DNA from: Methylocystis suflitae
GTDB lineage: Bacteria; Pseudomonadota; Alphaproteobacteria; Rhizobiales; Beijerinckiaceae
Reading direction: 5' to 3'
Assembly (NCBI RefSeq): GCF_024448135.1
Contig: NZ_JAMRYX010000236.1
Span: 1-64,000 of the forward strand
DNA length: 64,000 nucleotides
Numbering within the stretch: the first letter of the stretch is position 1; every line of letters begins with the position of its first letter. Shown piece after piece: positions 6,998 through 14,959 of this stretch. Made by a program: the position numbers and the translations under genes. The notes under the pieces were generated by a model that did not search any database, was not told the origin of the DNA, and saw nothing but the letters and a program-made list of their open reading frames with translations.

Positions 6998-8927
6998 GTC
7001 GCTCCCCTCTCGACGTGCGGCCCGACCGTCGCGCCGGCTCGATCGCTTGGCTGTCAACATAGTTCAGAGTCCAGGCCTTCATTTCCTCCTCAGATAGCCC
7101 TTCGAGATCGACGTCGACGTCCCCGAAATCAAAAGTGGCGTCAGTCGGAATGGTCGACGGATCGGCGATTTCGTCATCGCTTAACGGCCGCGTCTGGAAG
7201 ACGGCGCGCAGTTCCGCCACCTCGGAGCGAAGCTCCCTGATTTCGGCGTCGATGAGGGCCGTGGAGCGGCCCTTCGGCAGTTCGCGGACCGGCGCCGGCA
7301 GCACGCGTTCGAGAAAGGCCTTATCCTTGTAATAGACGATCTTGTCGGCGATGATCGGCGGAACGCCGGCCATCAACAGGATCGCCTTGGATTTCGGCAG
7401 CAGCTTCAATTCCTGGGGCAGCATTAAAGCGCGGCGCTGCTCTGAGACGGTTTCGCTCGTCGCCCGCCTCGCCAATCCCCGTGGCCCGCTGCGGCTCGAT
7501 GCCTTCACGGTGTCATAGCCGATGCGCTCCGACAGCTCGTTCGCGACGTCCTGTTCCTTCGGGGCGAACACCACCTCGATGGCGTGGTTCGTCATGATGT
7601 TCTTGGCGAGGTCCGGCCCATAGATCGCTCGCAGCTGCGCCGGGCTCTGAATGACCGTGAGGAGACGCACGTTGAAGCCGGCGAGAAAGGCCACGGATTT
7701 CGCGAGCACATTGACGTTGCCGAGCGCGGCGAACTCGTCCAAGAGCAACAGCAGCTTGCGACTGAGCTTTTGGTTCTGCTCCGGCAATTCGCGGGTATGG
7801 AGATCGATCGTCTGCTGGAAGAACAGATTGAGGAGCGGACTTAAGCGGTCGAGATTATCGGGCGTCACCCCGAGATAGATCGACATCGGCCGCTGCCGCA
7901 AAAGCCGTAGGTCGAAGTCGTTCTCCGCCGTCGCCGCGTCGATGCGGGGGTTGAGCCAGAGGCCCAAACGCGCCGTCACCGTCTTGCGCACAGAGTTCAA
8001 GGTGTTCTCAGAAGCGGCCAAAAAATCGTTGAGCGCGGTCACGCAATGGCGCGAGAGGGGCGATGGGCCGGATTTGCGCGCCGCTATGATCTTGTCGAAA
8101 TGCTTCTTCAGATCATGGGTAGAAGAGAGCTGGCGCAGGATTTCGCCAATGGTGAAGGGTAGCCCGGGCGTTTCGGCGACATAGCCGCCGATCGCTACGA
8201 AAGCTGAGCGGGCGGCTTCGAACCAGAAGGGATCGCCGCGGCTCTCAGAGGGAAACAGCATGACGGCGATGCGTTGCAGATCGTCATAGAGATCCGCCGG
8301 CTCGCTGCGCACATAAGAGAGAGGATTGTAACGGGCGGTGCGGCCGCTCTCGTCGAGGGGATCGAAGAGATGGACTTCCTGCCCGTGCGCGGCGCGAAAG
8401 CTCGCCGATTTATCCCAATTCTCCTTTTTTACGTCGAGAACCACGACCGAATCCGACCAGTTGAGGAGATTGGGAATGACGTAGCCGACGCCCTTGCCGG
8501 TGCGGGTCGGGGCGTAGACGAGAACATGCTCCGAGCCCCCGAAGCAGAGGAGAGAATCGTCCTTGCGTCCGAGCAACAGGCCTTGCCGCGCTCGCAAGCC
8601 CGCCTCGGCGATCTCGCGCGCGCTGGCGAATTTTGCTTTCCCGTGCAAGGGCAGAGGACGGGGCCGTAAAATCGCGCCGAGTGCGCCGAAGGAGACGACG
8701 AGGCCGGCGAGAGTTGAAAGCGTCAGCCAACGTTCGAGGCGTTTGTCGGCGCCATAATGCGCCCAGCTGCTGACGATCTCTATAAGATGGAAACCGCCGT
8801 CGTGCGCGCGAAGCCCGAGCAGCAACACGTTCGAGGCGACGAAGAGGAAGAGCGCCACGGCGCCGGCGACGAGCGCCGCAAAGAGCGCCGCCCTAACGGG
8901 CGTGCTCGCGTTTGCGAAGGGGATCAT
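6981..8927 (-). CDS. virD4: VirD4/TraG-type coupling protein (648 aa)
   Basis: This inner-membrane ATPase links the relaxase-DNA complex to the secretion channel. N-terminal membrane segments lie at about 12-40 and 70-88. Walker A is in VYAPTRTGKGVGYVIPNLL (about 138-155). The Walker B/TraG region reads LLLLLDEFAALGNVNVLAKS, followed by the family segment LLTVIQSPAQLRAIYG. The start at 8927 (MIPFANAST) is chosen; it overlaps the virB11 end by 35 bases. Placement of virD4 directly after virB11 is common in Rhizobiales plasmid transfer operons. Confidence 0.93.
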   Translation of the reverse strand: MIPFANASTPVRAALFAALVAGAVALFLFVASNVLLLGLRAHDGGFHLIEIVSSWAHYGADKRLERWLTLSTLAGLVVSFGALGAILRPRPLPLHGKAKFASAREIAEAGLRARQGLLLGRKDDSLLCFGGSEHVLVYAPTRTGKGVGYVIPNLLNWSDSVVVLDVKKENWDKSASFRAAHGQEVHLFDPLDESGRTARYNPLSYVRSEPADLYDDLQRIAVMLFPSESRGDPFWFEAARSAFVAIGGYVAETPGLPFTIGEILRQLSSTHDLKKHFDKIIAARKSGPSPLSRHCVTALNDFLAASENTLNSVRKTVTARLGLWLNPRIDAATAENDFDLRLLRQRPMSIYLGVTPDNLDRLSPLLNLFFQQTIDLHTRELPEQNQKLSRKLLLLLDEFAALGNVNVLAKSVAFLAGFNVRLLTVIQSPAQLRAIYGPDLAKNIMTNHAIEVVFAPKEQDVANELSERIGYDTVKASSRSGPRGLARRATSETVSEQRRALMLPQELKLLPKSKAILLMAGVPPIIADKIVYYKDKAFLERVLPAPVRELPKGRSTALIDAEIRELRSEVAELRAVFQTRPLSDDEIADPSTIPTDATFDFGDVDVDLEGLSEEEMKAWTLNYVDSQAIEPARRSGRTSRGERHERRG

Positions 8928-9924
8928 AATAGATTTCCGTGATGCGGTAACGGCCGTCGCGCTTTTGCATTTGCACGACGATGTCGACAAGCAGGAGAAG
9001 CAGCGAGCGGATGTCGTCGCGATGGAGATCGCGGCCTTCCGCGCTCTCTTTCACGAGGAGGGTCAGTTGCTCGAAGGCGAGACGGGCGCTGTCCGCGTGC
9101 ACCGTGGTGATCGATCCCGGATGCCCGGAATTCACGTTGCGGAGATAGAAGAAGGCCGTGCCGTCGCGCAGCTCCTGCAACAGAATGCGGTCGGGGCGCA
9201 TGCGCAAACAAGATTCCAGGAGTTCGCGGGGTCCGACCTTGGCGAGGCCTTGGCCATCTTTTGAGTAGAGCAATCGCACGCAGTTCGGGTGCGGGATGAC
9301 GAGCTCGGCGGCGTCTTCGATGGTGATCAGCCGTTCGTCCTCGGGGATCGCCGCGATCAACGCCTTCGAGAGCGTCGTCTTACCGGAGCCCGTCGCTCCC
9401 GAAATGAGGATGTTGCGGCGGGTCAGCACCGCGAACTCCAGGAATTCGCGCCATTTGCCCGCTTCCTTCAAGGCGAGCAGGCGATGTTCGTCGGCGGAAA
9501 GCTCGTCGCTTGCCGCGCGCACATCGTCGAAGAGCTTCGCCTCTTCGAGGTTGTGAAGAGTCATCGTCAGGGCCGCGGGCTTGCGGATCGTCAGACTGAG
9601 TGTGCCGGTGGAGACGGCGGGCGGGACGACGATCTGGCAGCGTTCGTCGGCGATGAGGGTGGTCGACACGATCGGGCGCTCGGCGCTGACATCCTGTTTG
9701 GTGAAGCCGGCCGCTGCGGTCGCGAGATGCAGAAGGTGCTCTTGCGTCAGCGACGACGCCTCATGCCGCGCCCAGCCGCTAGGACCTTCGATGAAGACTT
9801 CGCCCGGGCGATTGACGACGATCTCTGTCAGGCTTTCGTCCGAGAGATAGGGCGCCAACGGCTCGAGATAGCGCTCGAGGACAAGGCGCGCGCCGCCGCG
9901 ATCGCCGGTTCCGGCGGATCTCAC
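8893..9924 (-). CDS. virB11: VirB11-type secretion ATPase (343 aa)
   Basis: This is a hexameric traffic ATPase at the base of the type IV secretion system. The N-terminal domain begins LVLERYLEPLAPYLSDESLTEIVVNRPGEVFIEG. Walker A GATGSGKT is at about 176-183, followed by the Asp box (ITIEDAAEL), Walker B (MRPDRILLQELR) and the His box (SGHPGSITTVHADS). The GTG at 9924 overlaps the virB10 stop (GTGA). The frame stays open far upstream, but that extension is antisense-like sequence inside virB10. Confidence 0.93.
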   Translation of the reverse strand: MRSAGTGDRGGARLVLERYLEPLAPYLSDESLTEIVVNRPGEVFIEGPSGWARHEASSLTQEHLLHLATAAAGFTKQDVSAERPIVSTTLIADERCQIVVPPAVSTGTLSLTIRKPAALTMTLHNLEEAKLFDDVRAASDELSADEHRLLALKEAGKWREFLEFAVLTRRNILISGATGSGKTTLSKALIAAIPEDERLITIEDAAELVIPHPNCVRLLYSKDGQGLAKVGPRELLESCLRMRPDRILLQELRDGTAFFYLRNVNSGHPGSITTVHADSARLAFEQLTLLVKESAEGRDLHRDDIRSLLLLLVDIVVQMQKRDGRYRITEIYYDPLRKREHAR

Positions 9925-11066
9925 GGCTTGGTCACCATGACATGGTCCGCGATGGGCGCCGGAGGAGGATCGAATATCTGGGTACGCGTCTCGATGCGGC
10001 GAAGCCGATAGACGGAGGAGAAATCGAGGTCGCGCGCGACGAACACATTGACGAGTTCGCCTTGGTTCTTGTTCAGCGTCGGCGGAATGTCGATCGAGTG
10101 CTGGACGGCGACGGCCGCGGCGGTATTGGCGGCGCCGGGCGCGTTGACGATCTGAATGTCGCTCGTTTGTAGCTGCTGGCGACCGATTGCGGCGGCGTCG
10201 CCGACGATCGACAATAAGAGCGCGCCGCCGAAACGCTGCCAGAAATGCGTATCGATCTCGCCATCGAATCCGGCGCGGCCGAGCGCGTCGGTTGCGGGTG
10301 AGGCGAGCGCGACGATCACGCCCGTAGGGGTTTTTGCCCGCGTCCACAGCACAAACAGGCGGTGCGAGCCGCGCCGGACATTGGCGCGATATTCGCCGAC
10401 GATCTGCGTCCCCTTTTCCATCAATACGACATTGCCCGAATCCGACATCACGTCGCGTGAGACGACGCAGGAAACGAAGCCGGGAACGTCCGACGACATG
10501 GCGGTTTCGAGAACGCAAGGAATGGCGGTGCCCTGCGCGACGAGAAGATTGCGGTTGGGAAGCCGCGAGGCGCGCACGCCTTCGAGGGGGGTCGGCTGTA
10601 ATTTGTCCAAAAGCTCGTTTTGCGGCGGCGGCTCCCCGATTCCGTTGCGGTGGGACCCCAACTCGTTTGTAAGCGGATTGTGAGTCGCCCGCGCCTGGAG
10701 CGGCCGGTTGTACGCCAGCACCGGCGCGCGCCGTGCGCTCTCCATCAACTGATCGGTCGGCGAGGGCGTCAGCGCCGCAGGGGCGGAGCGCGGAATGGCG
10801 CCCGTGACGTCCGGCCCCTTCGGCGTCGGCGGCTCCCGCGCCGGTTCGAAGGCCGCCGCCTGGCGGATCAGGAGTTTGTTGGGCGCGGGGTCATTTGCTT
10901 TCCTTTCGCCCTTCCATGTTCCCCAGATGATCAGCGCCGCGAAGGCGGTCAGCGCCACGGCCCCGAGCCCGCGCTGGAGCGTCGCTCGCCGGCTGGCTTC
11001 ATTCGAGCCCGCTACCGGAGTAATGCCGCGTTCACCGGGGAGGGCGTCGGTCTGAGCTTGAGTCAT
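9921..11066 (-). CDS. virB10: VirB10-type scaffold protein (381 aa)
   Basis: This protein spans the inner membrane and periplasm and forms the core complex with VirB7 and VirB9. A single transmembrane helix lies near residues 35-50 (LGAVALTAFAALIIWGTW). A Pro-rich linker follows, then the conserved C-terminal barrel (LLVAQGTAIPCVLETAMSSD, SGNVVLMEKGTQIVGEY, LSIVGDAA, GELVNVFVARDLDFSSVY). It starts 10 bases after virB9 with AGGTGAG upstream. Its length is typical. Confidence 0.93.
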   Translation of the reverse strand: MTQAQTDALPGERGITPVAGSNEASRRATLQRGLGAVALTAFAALIIWGTWKGERKANDPAPNKLLIRQAAAFEPAREPPTPKGPDVTGAIPRSAPAALTPSPTDQLMESARRAPVLAYNRPLQARATHNPLTNELGSHRNGIGEPPPQNELLDKLQPTPLEGVRASRLPNRNLLVAQGTAIPCVLETAMSSDVPGFVSCVVSRDVMSDSGNVVLMEKGTQIVGEYRANVRRGSHRLFVLWTRAKTPTGVIVALASPATDALGRAGFDGEIDTHFWQRFGGALLLSIVGDAAAIGRQQLQTSDIQIVNAPGAANTAAAVAVQHSIDIPPTLNKNQGELVNVFVARDLDFSSVYRLRRIETRTQIFDPPPAPIADHVMVTKP

Positions 11067-11076
11067 TTCTCACCTT

Positions 11077-11931
11077 TCATCGCCGTCTGGTCGGGGCTTT
11101 CGGCAGCCGAGCGACATTAGGACTCATCGTATTCGTGTCGGGGTTGACGCCGACCGGATCGAAGGCTTCGTTGTAGATGCAGAGAACGTCGCCGCCTTTG
11201 CGCAACCGAAACTCCAGCGCTGTCGCATGGACGGTGACGAGCTCGCCGCGCACGTCCTTTGGCGCAAGCGTCTCGGAGCCATCCGAGGCGATGAGGTAAA
11301 TCGCCGGCACTTCGCGATTTCCCGCAAAGCGGAAGGTCGTCTCCTTGCCGTCGTCGAATACCGCTTCGGGCTCGAGATCGATTGATCCTTGCGCCGAGAA
11401 GCGCCAGTTGCGCGCCCCATGAGCGCGAGAGACGGCGAAAGCGTCTTCGATCAGAGCCCCTTCGCGCCCGGCCCCCCGAGCCGCCGCCTCTATACGGCGG
11501 CGCTCGATCTCGTCGCCGGGATAGGCGAAGCCCACGACGAAATAGCCCTCCGCAAGCGAGCTTTCCGCGATCGACAGCTCGAATTGGTAGGAGCGCTTGC
11601 GGCCGTTGGCCCGCGTGGTCACGACCTGTAGATTGGTCGGCGAATGCTTCTCGCGCGGCTTGAGGAACAGGATCGATCCAGCGGGCGCGACCTCCCAGGC
11701 GACGGAGTCGCCGATCGCCACATGTGCGATCTCTTCGTCGTCGGAAAAAACAATCTGCGTTGAGGCGCGAATGACGCCGTTGATCTTGACGACATTGGCC
11801 GGGTCATAGGTCACCATCCTCACGCGCGCGTCGCGCGGGCCGGCGGAGGGCTGCTGCAGGGCGATCGCCGGCGTGCTCGGCAATCCGGCGCAGGCGAGCG
11901 TCAGTAGGATGAGGAGGAGATTGCGGATCAC
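11077..11931 (-). CDS. virB9: VirB9-type core complex protein (284 aa)
   Basis: This is a periplasmic/outer-membrane core component. A signal peptide is visible at residues 1-24 ([20 protein letters not shown]...AIA). The VirB9/TrbG/CagX fold is indicated by [58 protein letters not shown] and [18 protein letters not shown]. The start overlaps the virB8 stop by four bases (ATGA). Confidence 0.92.
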   Translation of the reverse strand: MIRNLLLILLTLACAGLPSTPAIALQQPSAGPRDARVRMVTYDPANVVKINGVIRASTQIVFSDDEEIAHVAIGDSVAWEVAPAGSILFLKPREKHSPTNLQVVTTRANGRKRSYQFELSIAESSLAEGYFVVGFAYPGDEIERRRIEAAARGAGREGALIEDAFAVSRAHGARNWRFSAQGSIDLEPEAVFDDGKETTFRFAGNREVPAIYLIASDGSETLAPKDVRGELVTVHATALEFRLRKGGDVLCIYNEAFDPVGVNPDTNTMSPNVARLPKAPTRRR

Positions 11932-12599
11932 GGCAGGGCCTCCGGATCGGCGCGGTATTCAGAAACGAGAAAGCCGAGTGGGTTGATGAGGCGGTCGCTC
12001 GAGGAGATCGGCGCGTTGACATAGGAAAAGGTGAGCGTCGCGATCCAATGGGCGATGCGCGTCTCTTCGCCTTTGCGGCTCTCAGCAAGATAGCGGACGG
12101 AGGCGACGTTATCGCTCAAAAGCGAGATTGCTTTGATGCGCACATTGGCGACGCCGAAGCGGCCATGCAGAACCTGCGGGCTCTCGGGATTGGAGCCGCG
12201 ATACCAGGCGGCGAAACGCGTCTGTTCGGCCGGGGCGGAGAGCAGGGAGATCGTGCGGAAATTCGTCTCCGCCTCCGCGGCGCTGTAGCCCTCGCGGGCG
12301 CGCACATAACGCGCCAGGAAATATTTGGTGACGGCTTCGTCGTAGCGCGCCGGCGTTTGTTTCAGCGCGGCGACGGTCTCGACGATCCCCGTCGAATTGT
12401 CGACGCGGATCACGAAGGGTTCGACCGTCTTCAACGGGGCGAGCGCCGCCACCGCACCCACGGAGACGACCGCCAAGCCGCAGGCGCCAGCGGCGATAAC
12501 CTGAGCGATCCGCTTCGAGCGCTGCGCCGAGAGCAACAGGTCCTGCTCCCAGTGGCGCGCATTCTTGAAATAGGCTTGCAGTTCGTCGGGGCGAACCAT
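11928..12599 (-). CDS. virB8: VirB8-type inner-membrane assembly factor (223 aa)
   Basis: A cytoplasmic tail is followed by one transmembrane helix at about 33-55 ([20 protein letters not shown]). The periplasmic NTF2-like VirB8 domain comes next ([59 protein letters not shown]). The ATG at 12599 is preferred because GGAGGGCTGACG precedes it; an upstream in-frame ATG at 12620 would overlap the lipoprotein gene. Confidence 0.92.
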   Translation of the reverse strand: MVRPDELQAYFKNARHWEQDLLLSAQRSKRIAQVIAAGACGLAVVSVGAVAALAPLKTVEPFVIRVDNSTGIVETVAALKQTPARYDEAVTKYFLARYVRAREGYSAAEAETNFRTISLLSAPAEQTRFAAWYRGSNPESPQVLHGRFGVANVRIKAISLLSDNVASVRYLAESRKGEETRIAHWIATLTFSYVNAPISSSDRLINPLGFLVSEYRADPEALP

Positions 12600-12601
12600 C
12601 G

Positions 12602-12928
12602 TCAGCCCTCCTTGCCGCATGAGCGATAAGAGGCGACGTCATTGAGGCGGCTCGCGTTGGGCTTGTCGCTTGCGATGGAAGGCGCCGGCGCCGCGCGATT
12701 CAGCGCAGTTGTGGCATTCGGTCGGTCGGTCTCGGCCGCGCGGATCGCCGATGAGGGAACCGAGCCAAGAGCCTGCGGCGCGCCCTCCCAATCCCACAGA
12801 GAGCGGTTGAGGGGACGCCGCGCGAATCCATCGCACGTCGGCGGCGCGCTGGAAAAAGTCGCACAGCCGCCGAGCGGCCACGCCATCACACACATAATGA
12901 TTAATCGCCGCATTCTCATTAATCCCAT
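12602..12928 (-). CDS. VirB7-like lipoprotein (108 aa, start uncertain)
   Basis: A lipoprotein signal ends in the lipobox LGGC ([13 protein letters not shown]). A short Pro/Ala-rich periplasmic tail follows, and there is no enzyme domain. Position between virB6 and virB8 is exactly that of virB7, whose lipoprotein anchors VirB9/VirB10 to the outer membrane. It is longer than classic VirB7 (about 55 aa). Three clustered ATG codons (12928, 12919, 12913) are possible starts. Function is inferred from synteny plus the lipobox. Confidence 0.65.
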   Translation of the reverse strand: MGLMRMRRLIIMCVMAWPLGGCATFSSAPPTCDGFARRPLNRSLWDWEGAPQALGSVPSSAIRAAETDRPNATTALNRAAPAPSIASDKPNASRLNDVASYRSCGKEG

Positions 12929-12978
12929 ATCGTCCGGCGCGGCCGCCGCCGCCCCATCGTTGGCTCGGGTTGCTTCGA

Positions 12979-13941
12979 TCAGGCCCGTTGAATGCTGCCG
13001 CCTTGCCTGCGCACCTTCATCGCCGCGAGGCTGCGGTTCGCCGACCAGCGCGCCCCGGCATAGGCCCCAGCCGCTGCGGCCGCCGCGTTGGCGACGAGCG
13101 TTCGCGTCACCAGCCGACTCGCGAGCGAAGCGCCGCCGCCGGCGAGCCCGCTGGCGATCGAGGGTAGATGCAGGGCAATGTGGCCAGAGAGGCCAAGCAG
13201 GGTGCTGATGGCGACTGCGCCGACCAGCGCCTCGCCGAGCGTCGTGGCGCTGTTGGAGAATTTGTCGATGAAGCCGCTGACGGCCGACAGCATCAGTCCG
13301 ACGAGGGCGATGACGAGCACCAGCAGGATCAGAAAATTGGCGACCTGGCGCAGCCAGCTTTCCGCGAATGGGCGCGTGGCGTCGAAGAGAGCGAGCGCAA
13401 TGAAGAGGGGGCCGAGCGCGATGACAATCGCGAGACCGATCTTGGCGTAGAGCAGGACGGCGAATTGCAGAAACGAGCCGATCGCAACGAAGACCAGGAG
13501 AATGGCGGCGATCAGCGCCGGCGCGATATTGGTCAAGCCCGCCTGGTCGTAGATTTTGTTGGCGATGTCGATGCCCTTCGAGAGCAATTGATCAAACGGC
13601 GCGCCGGAATTGACGTTGAGCCCGGAGCCCGCAATGGCGTTGCCGATTTCCTTGGGAAGAGAGTCGAAGAAGAGGCCGGTGACATATTGCTGGAAGGCCG
13701 AGGAGTTCGTTGCGAGCAAGACGACGACGACGATGCGCATCGCTCGCCACGCGAAATCGAGGATCGGCTCGGCGATCACGCCGCGCATCACGGCAAAGCC
13801 GTAGAGGATCACATAGAGCATGACCGCGACGCGCAAGGGGCCGTTAACGTAAGCGGCGAGATTGCCCGCCGACGTCGACACGAAATTCGTGAGCGGCTGC
13901 TCGAACTCGTGCAGGAAACTGTCGAAGACGTTCACGGCCAT
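12979..13941 (-). CDS. virB6: VirB6-type polytopic inner-membrane protein (320 aa)
   Basis: This is the channel component of the inner membrane. At least five hydrophobic segments are visible (for example VAVMLYVILYGFAVM, IVVVVLLATNSSAF, APALIAAILLVFVAIGSFL, IGLAIVIALGPLFIALALF, FLILLVLVIALVGLML). The TrbL/VirB6 signature GPLFIALALFDATRPFAESWL is present. The ATG at 13941 (MAVNVFDSFLHEFE) is chosen because upstream codons run into the eexN-like gene. Confidence 0.9.
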   Translation of the reverse strand: MAVNVFDSFLHEFEQPLTNFVSTSAGNLAAYVNGPLRVAVMLYVILYGFAVMRGVIAEPILDFAWRAMRIVVVVLLATNSSAFQQYVTGLFFDSLPKEIGNAIAGSGLNVNSGAPFDQLLSKGIDIANKIYDQAGLTNIAPALIAAILLVFVAIGSFLQFAVLLYAKIGLAIVIALGPLFIALALFDATRPFAESWLRQVANFLILLVLVIALVGLMLSAVSGFIDKFSNSATTLGEALVGAVAISTLLGLSGHIALHLPSIASGLAGGGASLASRLVTRTLVANAAAAAAGAYAGARWSANRSLAAMKVRRQGGSIQRA

Positions 13942-13952
13942 GCGGGCGAATC

Positions 13953-14246
13953 CTATTTCAAAGCGTCTTTCATCTCTTGCACGGTGATCTTGTCGCGCGC
14001 GGCGTTCGCATTGATGCAATCGGGCGTCTTGCCGAGCGCGCCGGGATTATTGCGGCAGGCCTTGAGCGTCGCCTGCAGCTCGTCGCGACGCTCGATGAAC
14101 CACGAGACCGTTTTCGCTGGCTTCGGAGAATCTTGCCTTGATGCGGGCCGAGGCGGCGCGTCTTTGGCGCGTTTATTGCCTTCGCCGCAGCCAGCGAGTC
14201 CGACGCCGATGAGCGTTGCGAGGAGAAGGAGCGCCGATCGCTTCAT
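13953..14246 (-). CDS. EexN-like entry-exclusion lipoprotein (97 aa)
   Basis: A lipoprotein signal with lipobox LAGC (IGVGLAGCGEG) is followed by a short periplasmic domain. The pattern FIERRDELQATLKACRNNPGALGKTPDCINANAA is shared by the EexN family, with paired Cys residues. EexN proteins reduce redundant uptake of the same plasmid. Its place between virB5 and virB6 is usual for eexN. The ATG overlaps the virB5 stop by four bases. Confidence 0.7.
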   Translation of the reverse strand: MKRSALLLLATLIGVGLAGCGEGNKRAKDAPPRPASRQDSPKPAKTVSWFIERRDELQATLKACRNNPGALGKTPDCINANAARDKITVQEMKDALK

Positions 14247-14959
14247 TTTAGCGCCGCCTTCATTTCGTCGACAATCTGTCGCTGCTTTTCCCGCTCTCTC
14301 TGCGCATCCATGTCGCCGCGCGCCTGCTGGATCATGGCGAGGCCCTGCATGCGGAGCACGTCGTTTTGCAGCAGCGCCTGCTCGGCCTGGAGGCGCGCCG
14401 ACAGATCGAGCACTTCTTTCGCATCGCTCGCCGAACTGATGCGCCTGCGCAGCTCTTCGAGAGCGTCGATCCTTTGCGAAGCTGTGTCATAAACAGCTTG
14501 GCCGAGCGAATGCTTGGCGCCGGTCTCGCGAGCAATGCGGTCGAGCTCGCTCTGATAGTATGAGTTCGCGCCATTGCCGGCGTAGGCCCGGTTTTGTGAG
14601 AGATAGGAATCGATTGTGCTCGCGAAACTGCCGTTTCCTTGCCCCGCGACGAGTTTCTCGATCTCCGAGAATTGTTGCGGCAGAACTTTGCGAAACTGCG
14701 GGGTGTTGAGCAGCGCCCCAATGTCGTTGGCGTTCGTGAGCTTATTGACGCTGTCATAGAGACGTTTGGCTTCGCTCAACTGATCGCGCGCCACCTGGAG
14801 CTGCGAAGTCAGCGTATCGACCTGTTTCTTCATTTCGATCAGCTGGTCGAGCTGGCGCGCAAACACGCTCGGGTCGAACACGACCTGGGCGGCGGCGGGC
14901 AAGGTGGAAAGCAGGGCGGCCAGAATGGCCGCGCTGATCCGAGGGGGAGCAAACTTCAT
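14243..14959 (-). CDS. virB5: VirB5-type minor pilin/adhesin (238 aa)
   Basis: A signal peptide at residues 1-24 (AAILAALLSTLPAAAQ) precedes a helical, Gln/Glu-rich exported protein (QLDQLIEMKKQVDTLTSQLQ, QNRAYAGNGANSYYQSELDR, AEQALLQNDVLRMQGLAMIQ) typical of VirB5/TrbJ. VirB5 sits at the pilus tip. It overlaps the virB4 stop by four bases. Confidence 0.88.
   Translation of the reverse strand: MKFAPPRISAAILAALLSTLPAAAQVVFDPSVFARQLDQLIEMKKQVDTLTSQLQVARDQLSEAKRLYDSVNKLTNANDIGALLNTPQFRKVLPQQFSEIEKLVAGQGNGSFASTIDSYLSQNRAYAGNGANSYYQSELDRIARETGAKHSLGQAVYDTASQRIDALEELRRRISSASDAKEVLDLSARLQAEQALLQNDVLRMQGLAMIQQARGDMDAQREREKQRQIVDEMKAALK

Noticed and set aside
9289-10011. Long plus-strand frames opposite virB11/virB10
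   Set aside because: They are complementary-strand shadows of well-conserved virB genes, with no ribosome-binding sites or motifs.
8893-10518. A 541-codon frame that would extend virB11 far upstream
   Set aside because: The upstream third lies antisense-like inside virB10, is Arg-rich without family similarity, and a GTGA-coupled start at 9924 fits VirB11 length.
13168-14439. 423-codon plus-strand frame opposite virB6-virB5
   Set aside because: Composition is typical of antisense of hydrophobic genes (Glu/Asp/Arg-rich), and there is no homology.
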